Source of the DNA: Acinetobacter baumannii
GTDB taxonomy: Bacteria; Pseudomonadota; Gammaproteobacteria; Pseudomonadales; Moraxellaceae
DNA length: 64,000 nucleotides
Reading direction: 5' to 3'
Assembly (NCBI RefSeq): GCF_016508585.1
Contig: NZ_JADVOP010000006.1
Location: 1 to 64,000, forward strand
Position 1 is the first letter of the stretch. The number at the start of each line of letters is the position of its first letter. This document shows positions 34,101 through 43,702 of the stretch, piece after piece. The notes under the pieces are model-generated. The model was not told the origin of the DNA. It was given only the letters and a program-made list of their open reading frames with translations, and ran no database searches. The position numbers were made by a program, and so were the translations under genes.

Positions 34101-35758
34101 TTATTAGCCTCTGCTTTTTTACCACGAATCAATGATTCAGGATGTTGTTCAATATAATCAGCCATTAACTGTAATGAAGCAGCAGCTCTAGTCATTTGCT
34201 GCAAAGCTTTACGCACATCCTGCTGCATCGGTGCATCACTGGATAAAATCGATTCACTGGATCGCATTGTCTTACGGACATCATTCAATGTTGCTTGTAA
34301 GTTTGGTGCAACCTTATCATCCAACTGTTTCACAAGTTTATCTGTCGATTCAATAGTCTTATTCATATTGCTGAATGTTTTACGTACATCCTGTCCGATT
34401 TCATCCAGTGGAAACTTACTCAGTTTATCCGCAATTTGTGACACTTGAGCCTGTAAACCACTTAATTCTGTTGCTGTTGTTGGAACTTCAGCACGTCCAT
34501 CCGCACGCATTTTCAAAGTAGCCGGCTTGGCTTTTGGAAACTTATCAAAGGCAATATAATTTTGACCTGTTAGCAAATTTCCTGTACGCATCTGTGCACG
34601 CCAGCCATTTGCAATAAAGTTTTTGAAAATTTCACCATCAGGATCAAGCTCTTTACCATGAGCCAGTCGAGATGGATAAATAGTCGCATCTACACGCATC
34701 ATTAATTGGGTATAAGATGGATCAAACTCAACATTAATGGCTTTCACATTGCCGATTTCGATGCCCATAAAGTCAATAGGCGCGCCAGCTGTTAGACCTC
34801 GTAATGAATGATCAAAATACATGATAATCGGACGAGGCTTACCATCGGGTTCTTTCATCGCTTCTTTACGAGACTCTGATAAGGTAAAATAACTGTGATT
34901 CGGTGCAATACTTCCTGCTGAATTTTCTGGATAACCGAATGCAATCCCTCCTGCAACAATACTGGCAAGAGATTGAGTATCTAAGTTAAAGCCCGATGCA
35001 TTTAAAGAAACATCTACCCCACTTGCTTGCCAAAAACGCGCATCCGTAGTTACAAACTTATCATAGGGAGACTGAATAAAAGTCTGTAATTCAACACTTT
35101 TCCCATCATTTGCTAATTTGTAAGCAGTGATTTGTCCCACGTTGATTTTACGATAGTAAATTGGTGCACCTATATCCAAAGAACCTAAATCCTGTGCTTT
35201 TAAGAAAAAAACTTTCCCCGGAATATCAGAAGCGACAACAGGGGGAACTTCAAGCCCGGTGAAAGTTTCCTGTTTTTGCTCTGCCTTGCCGCCATCCACT
35301 TCAATGTAAGCACCCGACAGTAATGTATCAATCCCGGAAATTCCCCCTGTACCTACCCGTGGTCTAACCACCCAAAAACGTGAATCCTTAGCAGCAAAAT
35401 TACTGGCATCTTTGCGTAATTCAATTTTCGCAATCACATGCGAACGATCATCAGAAAGATCGATTTGACGAACTAAGCCGATATCCACTTGTTTATAACG
35501 TACCGTGGTTTTACCTGCCACCAAACCTTCTGCGGTACGAAAGGACACTTCAATACTTGGACCTGTATCCAGTATGGCTTTCGCAGCAAGTGACAATGCA
35601 ATCAGGAGTGCAACGAAAGGAACTAGCCAAATCAACGCAGGTCGCCAGCGCGCCTTTTTCTTTTCAGGTTCGGCGAGAAATACACCATTCTCCGTGGTCT
35701 CACTTGGGCTGGGTGTAGAATCTTGCTTGTTTGGTGTATTGTCTGGCATAGTGATCAT
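34097..35758 (-). CDS. pqiB: PqiB, MCE-domain inter-membrane transport protein
   Basis: This 553-residue protein has one N-terminal membrane anchor (about 38-62) followed by three MCE domains (starting near IEVSFRTAEGLVAG, KVFFLKAQDLGSLDIG and IMYFDHSLRGLTAG) and a long C-terminal coiled coil (about 430-530). Length and layout match E. coli PqiB (546 residues), which forms a hollow tube across the periplasm for lipids. It lies 36 bp after the second pqiA-like gene and overlaps pqiC. An in-frame ATG three codons later is an alternative start. Confidence 0.93.
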   Translation of the reverse strand: MITMPDNTPNKQDSTPSPSETTENGVFLAEPEKKKARWRPALIWLVPFVALLIALSLAAKAILDTGPSIEVSFRTAEGLVAGKTTVRYKQVDIGLVRQIDLSDDRSHVIAKIELRKDASNFAAKDSRFWVVRPRVGTGGISGIDTLLSGAYIEVDGGKAEQKQETFTGLEVPPVVASDIPGKVFFLKAQDLGSLDIGAPIYYRKINVGQITAYKLANDGKSVELQTFIQSPYDKFVTTDARFWQASGVDVSLNASGFNLDTQSLASIVAGGIAFGYPENSAGSIAPNHSYFTLSESRKEAMKEPDGKPRPIIMYFDHSLRGLTAGAPIDFMGIEIGNVKAINVEFDPSYTQLMMRVDATIYPSRLAHGKELDPDGEIFKNFIANGWRAQMRTGNLLTGQNYIAFDKFPKAKPATLKMRADGRAEVPTTATELSGLQAQVSQIADKLSKFPLDEIGQDVRKTFSNMNKTIESTDKLVKQLDDKVAPNLQATLNDVRKTMRSSESILSSDAPMQQDVRKALQQMTRAAASLQLMADYIEQHPESLIRGKKAEANK

Positions 35759-35794
35759 TCTTTTAGCATTTAATCATGAGGATATGATTTCGTT

Positions 35795-36571
35795 TTAACT
35801 TTTAAATTGATGAATAACGGTTGTGTTCATCTGTTGGGGTTGCTGGGAATTCAACTTGTGAGCCTTGAAATAATTGTCCCAAATCAATCTTGGATCAAAG
35901 CTCAGTGAGGCAAACATGGTGAGTACAACGACTGCACCAAAAGCAACAGCTCCAGGTCCGGCCAAGATCGTTGCTAAAGATTGAATTTGAATAAGAGCGG
36001 TCAATAAAGCGACAACAAACACATCAATCATCGACCAACGACCGATAAATTCAACAATCCGATATAGCAGTGCACAATGTTCGGGTGAAAAATGCCACCT
36101 TGAAGATGATTGCATATACACGGCAATCAAGAGAAAAATCAAAATTAATAATTTTAAAATTGGGATAAAAATGCTTGCCATGAAAATGACTACGGACACC
36201 AGATAATCCCCATTTTGCCAAAAGTAGATGACTCCACTGATGATCGTATCTTGCTGACGGCCCAATAAAGAATCCGTGACTGTCATCGGCATTACATTGG
36301 CTGGAATATATAAAATTGCTGCGGCAATCACTAAAGCAAACGTTCGGTTTAAGCTTTGCGGTTTACGCGAGTGTAATCCACTTTTGCACCTCGAACACTT
36401 TAGCTCTGCATGTGTATCCCTGCTGGAACCAGCAAAATTTAATAAACCACAGCAATGGCATTGGATGAATCCGACATCTTTTGCCCGCACATAGTTTTTG
36501 GACTGTAAATCGACATCAGAAAGATGTTCTAACCATGAATTCTCAGTATCATGGTGATGTCTTTGCGTCAT
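35795..36571 (-). CDS. pqiA: PqiA-family inner-membrane protein, second half
   Basis: This 258-residue protein has a zinc-ribbon-like start (CHCC near residue 38 and CSRC about 20 residues later) and four membrane segments. It corresponds to one of the two tandem halves of E. coli PqiA (about 417 residues). Its start overlaps the upstream half gene by 4 nt, so the two halves are probably made together and pair in the membrane to form one unit with PqiB. Confidence 0.88.
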   Translation of the reverse strand: MTQRHHHDTENSWLEHLSDVDLQSKNYVRAKDVGFIQCHCCGLLNFAGSSRDTHAELKCSRCKSGLHSRKPQSLNRTFALVIAAAILYIPANVMPMTVTDSLLGRQQDTIISGVIYFWQNGDYLVSVVIFMASIFIPILKLLILIFLLIAVYMQSSSRWHFSPEHCALLYRIVEFIGRWSMIDVFVVALLTALIQIQSLATILAGPGAVAFGAVVVLTMFASLSFDPRLIWDNYFKAHKLNSQQPQQMNTTVIHQFKS

Positions 36572-37218
36572 GCTAAGCTCCGATCGACTTCATCCCAAAG
36601 ATCTTTAATCTTTACCGAAGCAATATAAACCAACAGAATGCTTAAAATCGTAAATGCCCAAAGTGCAATACCCGGAATGACGGTCACCATACCGACCAAT
36701 TTGACCAAGGTGACCAATACACCAATTAAAAAGACTTCCACCATCCCCCATGTTCGAAATAAAAATAAAGTTTTCATAGCCAATCTGAGATGGCGAGGTC
36801 TGTATTTAAACAGTCCAACACAGCTTAAAACATAACTCAGCAATAACAATTCAATCAGAGGAACAACAAATGTAGTCATCAGAATCAGTGCCCCGACAAA
36901 AGGACGTTCAATATGAAACATCGTCCATGCCGCTCCTATCAGCGTGGTTTGTGAAGTATTGCCCTGTAACTCCACAATTACGATAGGAAAACTGTTGGCA
37001 ATGACAAATATAATCAGTGCTGTAATTACCAAGGCAAGCAGTGATGACAAAGGTCGGCTACGTCGATACAACTCAGCACCGCAACAGGTGCAATAAGCAC
37101 GCTCATTCACCAACAAGTCAACTTTACGATAAATCGCATCACATTCTTCACAACCAACCAACTCACTCAAGTCAAGAAGTTGTGATGATGCTAAAGGCTG
37201 ATTATTTTTATTCGCCAT
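36568..37218 (-). CDS. pqiA: PqiA-family inner-membrane protein, first half
   Basis: This 216-residue protein starts with two CxxC pairs (CEEC near 19 and CTCC near 40) and has four membrane segments including LLALVITALIIFVIANSFPI. It is the first gene of the pqiA-pqiA-pqiB-pqiC operon. The split of PqiA into two genes differs from E. coli, where one polypeptide carries both halves. Confidence 0.88.
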   Translation of the reverse strand: MANKNNQPLASSQLLDLSELVGCEECDAIYRKVDLLVNERAYCTCCGAELYRRSRPLSSLLALVITALIIFVIANSFPIVIVELQGNTSQTTLIGAAWTMFHIERPFVGALILMTTFVVPLIELLLLSYVLSCVGLFKYRPRHLRLAMKTLFLFRTWGMVEVFLIGVLVTLVKLVGMVTVIPGIALWAFTILSILLVYIASVKIKDLWDEVDRSLA

Positions 37219-37583
37219 AAGCTGACATCCGTGCGATTGATTCTTTCATTTTAAAGAACAGTTAATCTATCTTATACATTTTATTTTTAACATCTCAATC
37301 AGTGTTTCTCTTTACTACACAATTTTTAAACAAATTAACATTCAATTCAGGCAGGATAACATCAATGATGGAAATAAAAAATTTTAGATAATTGAAATCT
37401 GTATCGTTAAATCACCACTAAAAAGCACCCGTTAGAACGCTCATTCCATCACTTCTGCTGTAATGGGGTTGCCAACCTAAAATAGCGATATATCCATGGT
37501 ACATCAGCTAAATTTGTCATCAACCCCAGATCGCATGCTCTCAAAGCAAGTTGCGCTTTAAGCACTCGATCAAGATAGCCCTG
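37219..37583. other. Intergenic region, likely pqi promoter
   Basis: About 365 bp with no gene. It must carry the promoter of the pqi operon on the minus strand (left part) and the end of the hemerythrin transcript (right part), but I see no strong terminator hairpin or SoxS-type box that I can name. Confidence 0.4.
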
Positions 37584-38060
37584 TTAAACCAGACTATCTT
37601 TATCTTTATTTAGATACTTTTGATATTCAGCAGCGTATTGCTTAGCCAAACCTTTTTTCTCGTTTTCGTCTAATATTTTACCCGCCTGCTGAAAAAAACT
37701 ATGCTCTTCTTCTTTTAAATGATGATGAATAATTTCTGAAAGTTTTTTTGCCGTGGTTAGCCAACCTGGATGACTGAATTTTGTCTCAGTGAGTTGCTCT
37801 AACAATTCATCCATTTCATGATGTTCAGAAAGTGCATGTCGCGTAATATTCAAACCAGGATCTGTCATCATTAAAGGAATATAAAAATATCGATCTTCAG
37901 CAACTGCATGGGCAAAAAGTTCATTTTTCAATGCATCAAACAAGCTTCTTCTTTCTTCAGTATCTCCAGAGGTTTGAATAAGTTGTTCGGAATACTTTCT
38001 TTGCTTATCGTGACTTTTTCTTAATTCATCAAAAATATTATTATTTACTTTAGTATTCAT
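37584..38060 (-). CDS. Hemerythrin HHE-domain protein
   Basis: This 158-residue four-helix protein has the spaced His and acidic residues that bind a di-iron centre: His17 in RKSHDKQ, HAVAEDRYFY, RHALSEHHEMDELL and IHHHLKEEEHSFF. Bacterial HHE proteins store or sense oxygen or nitric oxide or take part in iron-sulfur repair. It stands alone on the minus strand. Confidence 0.88.
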   Translation of the reverse strand: MNTKVNNNIFDELRKSHDKQRKYSEQLIQTSGDTEERRSLFDALKNELFAHAVAEDRYFYIPLMMTDPGLNITRHALSEHHEMDELLEQLTETKFSHPGWLTTAKKLSEIIHHHLKEEEHSFFQQAGKILDENEKKGLAKQYAAEYQKYLNKDKDSLV

Positions 38061-38696
38061 GACTCAATATCCATACAGTTAATTGAATTAAACTTCATTA
38101 TTATTTAGGGATAAAAAATATATTGTTGAAATTTGTTTATAAAAAGAAATATATCTGTATAGCACTGTAATTTTTATAAACTATTGTAAAAATTCGTTTT
38201 TTTAGAGCTAATTATTTATTAGATCTTTTTACGAACTATTTTATAAATAACTTAAAATGAATCACCATTTATGAGTTGTTTTTATTTATCTAAACCTCTT
38301 ATTAAACTCCATTAAAAATCCCCAATAAATTAAAAATATTGTGATTTGCCAATAATCATATCCGTCTTATATCCAATTCAGTTTTACAATCTCATTGAAA
38401 AAAATTTTATTGCGAGATAAGAATTATTTCAAAAGTTAAAATTTAAAGACCGAAGTTGAATGTTACAGGCAGCTATATTTTATTGGTGAAGTTCTTACAC
38501 CGGGTGAAGCTCCAGAAAACACCAGAAATGAGAAAGATATGATTGTTTTTTACTTTTGATAAGATGCCTGTTCCATGATTCATGCTAACCAAAATACAGC
38601 TAGAAATGAATAGATGACAGCATATCTTTTCCATCTAACTTCACACCTCTTTCACACGTGTTTATCTACAGTGGTCAATATGCTTAAAAATGGATA
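38061..38696. other. Intergenic region between divergent units
   Basis: About 640 bp, strongly AT-rich, separating the hemerythrin gene from the lipid cluster. I see no gene. It should contain the promoters of both flanking units. No strong palindrome for the response regulator at 39767-40465 could be assigned by eye. Confidence 0.4.
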
Positions 38697-39278
38697 ATGA
38701 TCGTGAAAAACTCAAAAAAAATATTTGCCTCCATATTCACATTACTCTGTGTATCTGGGTGTAAAAGTATTCCAAGTTATTCCTCAGATTATGCCAAGGC
38801 TAGAGATCATCTAATCGGTATTACATTGAATGATACTCAAGCATTGGATATTGGAACGCGTTTTACATCCGTCTTCAATACTTTGGGTACACCTGAATTC
38901 GTCAGTAAGGCAAGTTCATTATACGCAGATCAACTCTATATCAATGACACACTTTCCCAATTTTCATCACGGCAAAATTTGATTCAACATTTTAAAGGCA
39001 TGAACAAGCGAGTCAGCAATGCAAGCGTCAGATTATTAAACACTACCCACCATCAGGATTCAGCCTATATTCATTGGTATATGGCTTATGATTTTAAATT
39101 TTTTGGCGTGAATAAAAGAATGGCGTCATATGGCATCAGCGAAATTAAAGTGAATAAAGATCAGCAAATTATTTTCCAACAAGACTTTTGGGATCCTGCA
39201 AATGGATTGTTTCGCCAATTACCTTATTTCGGAGGCTTATATTCATGGGCACTAACATTCAAAAAATCACCATATTGA
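38697..39278 (+). CDS. NTF2/SnoaL-like lipoprotein
   Basis: A 193-residue lipoprotein (signal peptide with lipobox VSGC, Cys22) whose body has the nuclear-transport-factor-2-like fold: a long helix then FSSRQNLIQHFKGMNKRV, HWYMAYDFKFF and a C-terminal sheet. Such proteins accompany DUF1365, CFA-type and FAD genes in many proteobacterial lipid-modification clusters. The downstream chalcone isomerase-like gene overlaps by 34 nt. A GTG at 38703 is a possible alternative start; the Shine-Dalgarno (GGA) fits it slightly better. Confidence 0.7.
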   Translation: MIVKNSKKIFASIFTLLCVSGCKSIPSYSSDYAKARDHLIGITLNDTQALDIGTRFTSVFNTLGTPEFVSKASSLYADQLYINDTLSQFSSRQNLIQHFKGMNKRVSNASVRLLNTTHHQDSAYIHWYMAYDFKFFGVNKRMASYGISEIKVNKDQQIIFQQDFWDPANGLFRQLPYFGGLYSWALTFKKSPY

Positions 39279-39748
39279 TTATGTCTGCGGCAGGTATATC
39301 CCTCAGCATTTGCGGTGCTCAAGCTGCGCCTACAAGACAATGTGGAAATGGTGCCATTTTAGTCGGTACCAAACAGATTGGTCAGGTAAGCTACTTTGCA
39401 GAGTCATGTAAACAGAACTGGGAAAACCAAAGTATTCAAATGAATTTTTCATACAGCCAGAATATTCCTGAATGGGCATTTAAGCGCGCAGCTACCCACT
39501 TTTTAAACAAAAACATCTCTGATTTTAAAGCCATATCTATTCTTAACCAAATTACCCAACTCTATAAACCGGTAAAGAATGGCGATGTATACACATTAAG
39601 TTATGTTCATTCATCGCAAACATTAACGCTTTCACTCAATGGAAAAATATTAGGTCATATTCAAAACCAAAATGCCAACCAATATTTCAGAATTTGGTTA
39701 GGTTCTGAGCCGTTTAGTGTTAAATTGAAACAGCAACTCCTGAATTAA
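39245..39748 (+). CDS. Chalcone isomerase-like periplasmic protein
   Basis: This 167-residue protein has a signal peptide (cleavage after AQA near 25) and resembles the bacterial chalcone-isomerase-like family: FSYSQNIPEWAFKRAATHFL, NGDVYTLSYVHSSQTLTL and YFRIWLGSEPFS. The ATG at 39245 has GGAGG nine bases upstream and gives a better signal peptide than the longer frame from 39188. It overlaps the lipoprotein gene. Family members bind fatty acids rather than flavonoids, which suits its place beside lipid-modifying enzymes. Confidence 0.8.
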   Translation: MGTNIQKITILIMSAAGISLSICGAQAAPTRQCGNGAILVGTKQIGQVSYFAESCKQNWENQSIQMNFSYSQNIPEWAFKRAATHFLNKNISDFKAISILNQITQLYKPVKNGDVYTLSYVHSSQTLTLSLNGKILGHIQNQNANQYFRIWLGSEPFSVKLKQQLLN

Positions 39749-39766
39749 CAACATAAAGTTATTGTC

Positions 39767-40465
39767 ATGACAAAATATTTTATTCTTATGGTGGAAGACC
39801 ATTACGAATTAGCCTCTACACTCTGTGAGTTTTTAGAAGCTCATGGTTTTGTCATTGACCATGCACGCAATTTATTTACAGCACGAAATTTATTGAAAAA
39901 TAATCCTTATCATATTCTTTTATTGGACATCAATTTACCTGATGGATCTGGCTATGATCTTTGTCAGTGGTTAAGAACAGAACAAGGGATAGATATTCCC
40001 GTGCTCATGCTTACAGCGCGTGACACCTTAGATGACAAAATTAAAGGGTTTTCTTCAGGAACTGATGATTATTTGATTAAACCTTTCGACTTCAATGAAC
40101 TGGTTATGCGTGTTCGGGCATTAATCAAAAGATCTACAGGAGAGGTTTCAAATAGCAAATTACAAATCCATGATCTTATACTGGATAGTTCACAGCAAAC
40201 GATTCAGCGTGCCGGGAAAAGTATAGAACTTCCACCTATTCAATTTAAATTATTAAAATTATTGATGAGAAATTCACCCAAGGTGATGACCAAACAAGAA
40301 ATTATAATAGAACTCTGGGGAGATGCAGAACCTGAAAGTGATGCACTACGCAGCCATATTTATAATCTGCGAAAAATGGTGGATAAGCCTTTTAATCAAA
40401 AATTGATCCATACAGTATCCGGAGTAGGATTAAAAGTTTCTCTTGAACCTGATTCGTTTAATTAA
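39767..40465 (+). CDS. OmpR/PhoB-family response regulator
   Basis: This 232-residue regulator has a receiver domain with acidic pair Glu10-Asp11, phosphoacceptor Asp54 in LLLDINLPDG, and the Thr/Lys in LMLTARD and YLIKPFDF. A winged-helix DNA-binding domain follows (MTKQEIIIELWGD, SHIYNLRKMV). It starts 18 bp after the chalcone isomerase-like gene. Its likely partner, a kinase, is convergent and overlaps its stop by 8 nt, so each half of the pair is at the end of a different lipid operon. Confidence 0.9.
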   Translation: MTKYFILMVEDHYELASTLCEFLEAHGFVIDHARNLFTARNLLKNNPYHILLLDINLPDGSGYDLCQWLRTEQGIDIPVLMLTARDTLDDKIKGFSSGTDDYLIKPFDFNELVMRVRALIKRSTGEVSNSKLQIHDLILDSSQQTIQRAGKSIELPPIQFKLLKLLMRNSPKVMTKQEIIIELWGDAEPESDALRSHIYNLRKMVDKPFNQKLIHTVSGVGLKVSLEPDSFN

Positions 40466-41780
40466 GATACACCACAACAACCAATCCTGTGGAAGGTACT
40501 AAAGCAGTATTATTATGAACACTCAAATAATACAGGCGATCAAATAACTCTACACGCCAGCCAAGCTGTCTACACAGCTTCTGCACCAGTTGCAGTCCAA
40601 TGCCATAGCCTTTTGTTTGCAATCTCAATTGAGGACTAGATAAATCCTGTACTTTAATTTCGTTGGGTAAATCAATACCTATCCCGTTATCAGCAATTAG
40701 AACTTTGTTTTTTTGTAGGATGATATCGATTTCTGATCCTTGGGAATAATTGAGGGCATTACGTAAAATATTGCCAAAAACCATTTTTGTCATAGAGGGA
40801 TACAACTGTCGTGTCTGATCTTCTATCTCCTGATAAAGATTGATTTGTATTCCTTTCACTTGTCCCACTCCTTCAAGATCAGTTTGTAGTTCTTGTAATA
40901 TCTTGAATATTGAACTCTGTTCTGGAGTCAGTGTATTGGTTGTATTGCGCGCAATTGCCAATAATGTATCAACCAATAACTGCATATCTTCTATTGTATT
41001 GCTCAAACGAACAAAGACTTTATTATCTCCATAACGAGCTTGGCAAAGCTGGACATTCCCTTTCAGGACAGTTAAAGGTGTCCGTAGTTCATGACTGACA
41101 TCACGACTGAATTCACGTTCACGATGAATAAATTCAGTTAAAACTTGATGATATTTCTCTAACGCCTGTTTTAAATATTCTGCTTCCATATTCGCATCAG
41201 TACCGATATCCTTAAAGGGTGATGCTCCCTTGTTCTGGTGTTCCCAGTCAATATTTTCTAAGGCATTCGCAAGTCGAGTGATTGGAGAAAAATAACGACG
41301 TGCACGACGGTTCCACCACCAAAGCACGCTGTACAGTACAAATAAACTGAACATGAGCGGTGCCAAACCAAACAGCCAGATCAGTTTATTGACATTACTT
41401 TCACCAAAAACCAAAAGCACATGCTGTCCGTTACGCTCACCATAAACAGTCATACGCTCTTTACCATCAACAAAATGACGTCCCACGCCTGGTGTTAAAT
41501 GCAGATTCTGAAAAGTGATCGGCGCTACCTGAGTCCAGCGATATCCATATAGATTTTTAGTATCGGGCAAATCCGCATTTGGATTACGCGCTACACGCAT
41601 CCAATAATGCTCCATTTCCTGTTCAAGGGCAGTTTTCAATAATGTGCCTTTAATCACCCACGCACTACAGGTAATACCCACCACGATCGATAAAGCAATC
41701 AGTCCAATTTGCAACCAGTAATATCGATTAAACACTTCACCCAAGGGATGAGCACGGTTGCCCTTAAATAGCCTCAGCAT
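40458..41780 (-). CDS. Two-component sensor histidine kinase
   Basis: This 440-residue kinase has two membrane segments (about 22-45 and 132-156) flanking a small periplasmic domain, a dimerisation domain with the phospho-His230 in SRDVSHELRTPL, and an ATPase domain with ADNGIGID and KGYGIGLQL. It is the last gene of the lipid operon on the minus strand, 46 bp after a CFA-type gene. It faces the response regulator tail to tail, which is less usual than a joint operon. Confidence 0.9.
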   Translation of the reverse strand: MLRLFKGNRAHPLGEVFNRYYWLQIGLIALSIVVGITCSAWVIKGTLLKTALEQEMEHYWMRVARNPNADLPDTKNLYGYRWTQVAPITFQNLHLTPGVGRHFVDGKERMTVYGERNGQHVLLVFGESNVNKLIWLFGLAPLMFSLFVLYSVLWWWNRRARRYFSPITRLANALENIDWEHQNKGASPFKDIGTDANMEAEYLKQALEKYHQVLTEFIHREREFSRDVSHELRTPLTVLKGNVQLCQARYGDNKVFVRLSNTIEDMQLLVDTLLAIARNTTNTLTPEQSSIFKILQELQTDLEGVGQVKGIQINLYQEIEDQTRQLYPSMTKMVFGNILRNALNYSQGSEIDIILQKNKVLIADNGIGIDLPNEIKVQDLSSPQLRLQTKGYGIGLQLVQKLCRQLGWRVELFDRLYYLSVHNNTALVPSTGLVVVVYLN

Positions 41781-41826
41781 AAATATATCCCTTGTGTCGC
41801 CGGCTGAACTGCACTTTCAATTTAAA

Positions 41827-42876
41827 TTATACGGCTTTCTTGTGGAACAAAAAATGACCGATAATCCATTCTTGTCCTTGGTCAAAACCAAAAAGTTCAG
41901 CGCAAGCCATAAAAAAGATTCGCCAGCGTTGCCACCAAATTGCTGCATCTTTACCATAGGTTTGTTCAAACAATGGTTTTAGACTTCGATGCTGTCGGTC
42001 CATATTTTCAAGCCAGGCATTTGCTGTTCTCTCATATTGTTTACCAGACCATTGCCAATGCTGTTCTAATTGCAAATGATCTTGAAAATGTAAGAAAGTT
42101 GATGCAGATGGCATGAGTCCTCCACTAAAAAAGTATTTCGACATCCAATCATATTCATTTTTAATTTCAAATGGATAATGTAAAAACCGATGACAGAAAA
42201 TATGGCACCACAATAGTCCATCAGGTTTAAGCCAGAGATTTATTTTTTCAAATAATTTTTGGTAATTGCGCACATGTTCAAACATTTCCACCGATACCAC
42301 ACGATCATATACACCCGCTTCAAGTTCTAATACATTCACATCGCAGGTGATGACTTTCAAATGATTGTACTGTCGTAATCTGGCTTGTTCCTGTATATAA
42401 GCGCGTTGTGTTGCTGAGTTTGATACCACTGTGATGGAAGCATTTGGGTATTGCTCAGCCATCCATAGACTTAAAGATCCCCAACCACAGCCAACTTCCA
42501 GAATGTGTTGACCATCTTTTAATTTTGCTCGCTCGCAATAACATGCCAAGGCCAACGCTTCCGCTTCATCTAAACTGGTTTCAGCATCGGTAAATAGACT
42601 GGCACTATATTTTAAGTGCTTTCCTAATACAGCCTGAAAAAACTCAGTAGGCAGTTCATAATGCTGTTGGTTCGCTTTATCAGTTTCAATTGCAATGTCA
42701 CTGCGTTTAAGCATGTTCACAACATCCATATAACGCTGACTACCCAATTCAGGATCATAGCGCCCTTCTTGAGTTAAACGCTTTTTACTTAAGCTTCTTA
42801 TCGCCGCACGTATAGCCTGATCTGGAATCAGTCCACTTTCGACCAGCTTTAAAGACTGTTGAATAATATAATCCAT
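41827..42876 (-). CDS. CFA-type SAM-dependent methyltransferase (short form)
   Basis: A 349-residue class I methyltransferase related to cyclopropane-fatty-acyl-phospholipid synthase. The SAM site is LEVGCGWGSLSLWMAEQYP, with VEMFEHVRNY and DQGQEWIIGHFLF. It lacks the N-terminal lipid-handling part seen in the 398-residue paralogue at 43703-44899. It may methylate or cyclopropanate an acyl chain double bond. It starts 8 bp after the DUF1295 gene. Confidence 0.85.
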   Translation of the reverse strand: MDYIIQQSLKLVESGLIPDQAIRAAIRSLSKKRLTQEGRYDPELGSQRYMDVVNMLKRSDIAIETDKANQQHYELPTEFFQAVLGKHLKYSASLFTDAETSLDEAEALALACYCERAKLKDGQHILEVGCGWGSLSLWMAEQYPNASITVVSNSATQRAYIQEQARLRQYNHLKVITCDVNVLELEAGVYDRVVSVEMFEHVRNYQKLFEKINLWLKPDGLLWCHIFCHRFLHYPFEIKNEYDWMSKYFFSGGLMPSASTFLHFQDHLQLEQHWQWSGKQYERTANAWLENMDRQHRSLKPLFEQTYGKDAAIWWQRWRIFFMACAELFGFDQGQEWIIGHFLFHKKAV

Positions 42877-42884
42877 GTTGTGAT

Positions 42885-43664
42885 CTACTCTTTTGGTTGC
42901 CGCGGAATAAACATTGACGTTCGCTGTTGATAATCTTGGTAATTTTGACCACGATGACGTAATGCCTGTTGTTCGCTAAATGGAATACCAGTGATGTAAT
43001 ATAAAAACAGCCACATCAGCAACGGATAAATCCATAGCAGATAAAGTCCTGCTGCCAAACCTAAAATTGGATAGGCAAACCAATGTAACCATTCAAAAAA
43101 ATAATTCGGATGACGTGAATATTTCCATAAACCTTGATCCATGGTCTGACCTTGATTATTTGGATTCTGTTTAAAACGATATAGCTGTTGATCAGCAGTG
43201 CTTTCACCAGTAAAAGCCAGCAACATTATGAGAGCAGCCGCAGTGATTGCCCAATAAATCCATTCTTTCCACTGTGTTACTGGGGAGCTGAATAACGCCA
43301 GCATCGGATAAGAAAACAAAAGCGCCAGTACCGCTTGAAACATAAAAAATGCCAAGAAACCCCAGTGTTTCAATTGTCCCATCGCACGGCGCATATTGGC
43401 ATAGCGGCGGTCTTCTTCTGTTTCATGCCAGTAACGGCGAAATAAATGCCATGTCAAACGAAGAAACCAGATACTGCTTGAAAGCCCGACAAAGATACGT
43501 ACACTCAATGGAGCAATATCCAGCAAAAAAGCAGCACAAATAACATTTACTGCTATACAGAAACTCCAGGCAACATCGACTAAACCAGCACGTTTGTTAT
43601 AGGTTACGATGAGCCAACTGATCAGCATAATCACGACATCGAGTAAAAACAATTTCAACAACAT
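42885..43664 (-). CDS. DUF1295 membrane protein (steroid 5-alpha-reductase-like)
   Basis: A 259-residue protein with about six membrane segments and the C-terminal block GLWKYSRHPNYFFEWLHWF typical of DUF1295. These proteins resemble steroid reductases and isoprenylcysteine methyltransferases, so reduction of a double bond with NADPH is possible. ATG at 43664 is chosen because AAGGAG is eight bases upstream; the ATG at 43688 has none. Confidence 0.85.
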   Translation of the reverse strand: MLLKLFLLDVVIMLISWLIVTYNKRAGLVDVAWSFCIAVNVICAAFLLDIAPLSVRIFVGLSSSIWFLRLTWHLFRRYWHETEEDRRYANMRRAMGQLKHWGFLAFFMFQAVLALLFSYPMLALFSSPVTQWKEWIYWAITAAALIMLLAFTGESTADQQLYRFKQNPNNQGQTMDQGLWKYSRHPNYFFEWLHWFAYPILGLAAGLYLLWIYPLLMWLFLYYITGIPFSEQQALRHRGQNYQDYQQRTSMFIPRQPKE

Positions 43665-43702
43665 TCTGTTTACTCCTTGAGATATCAATGAATGCTTAAA
43701 GC

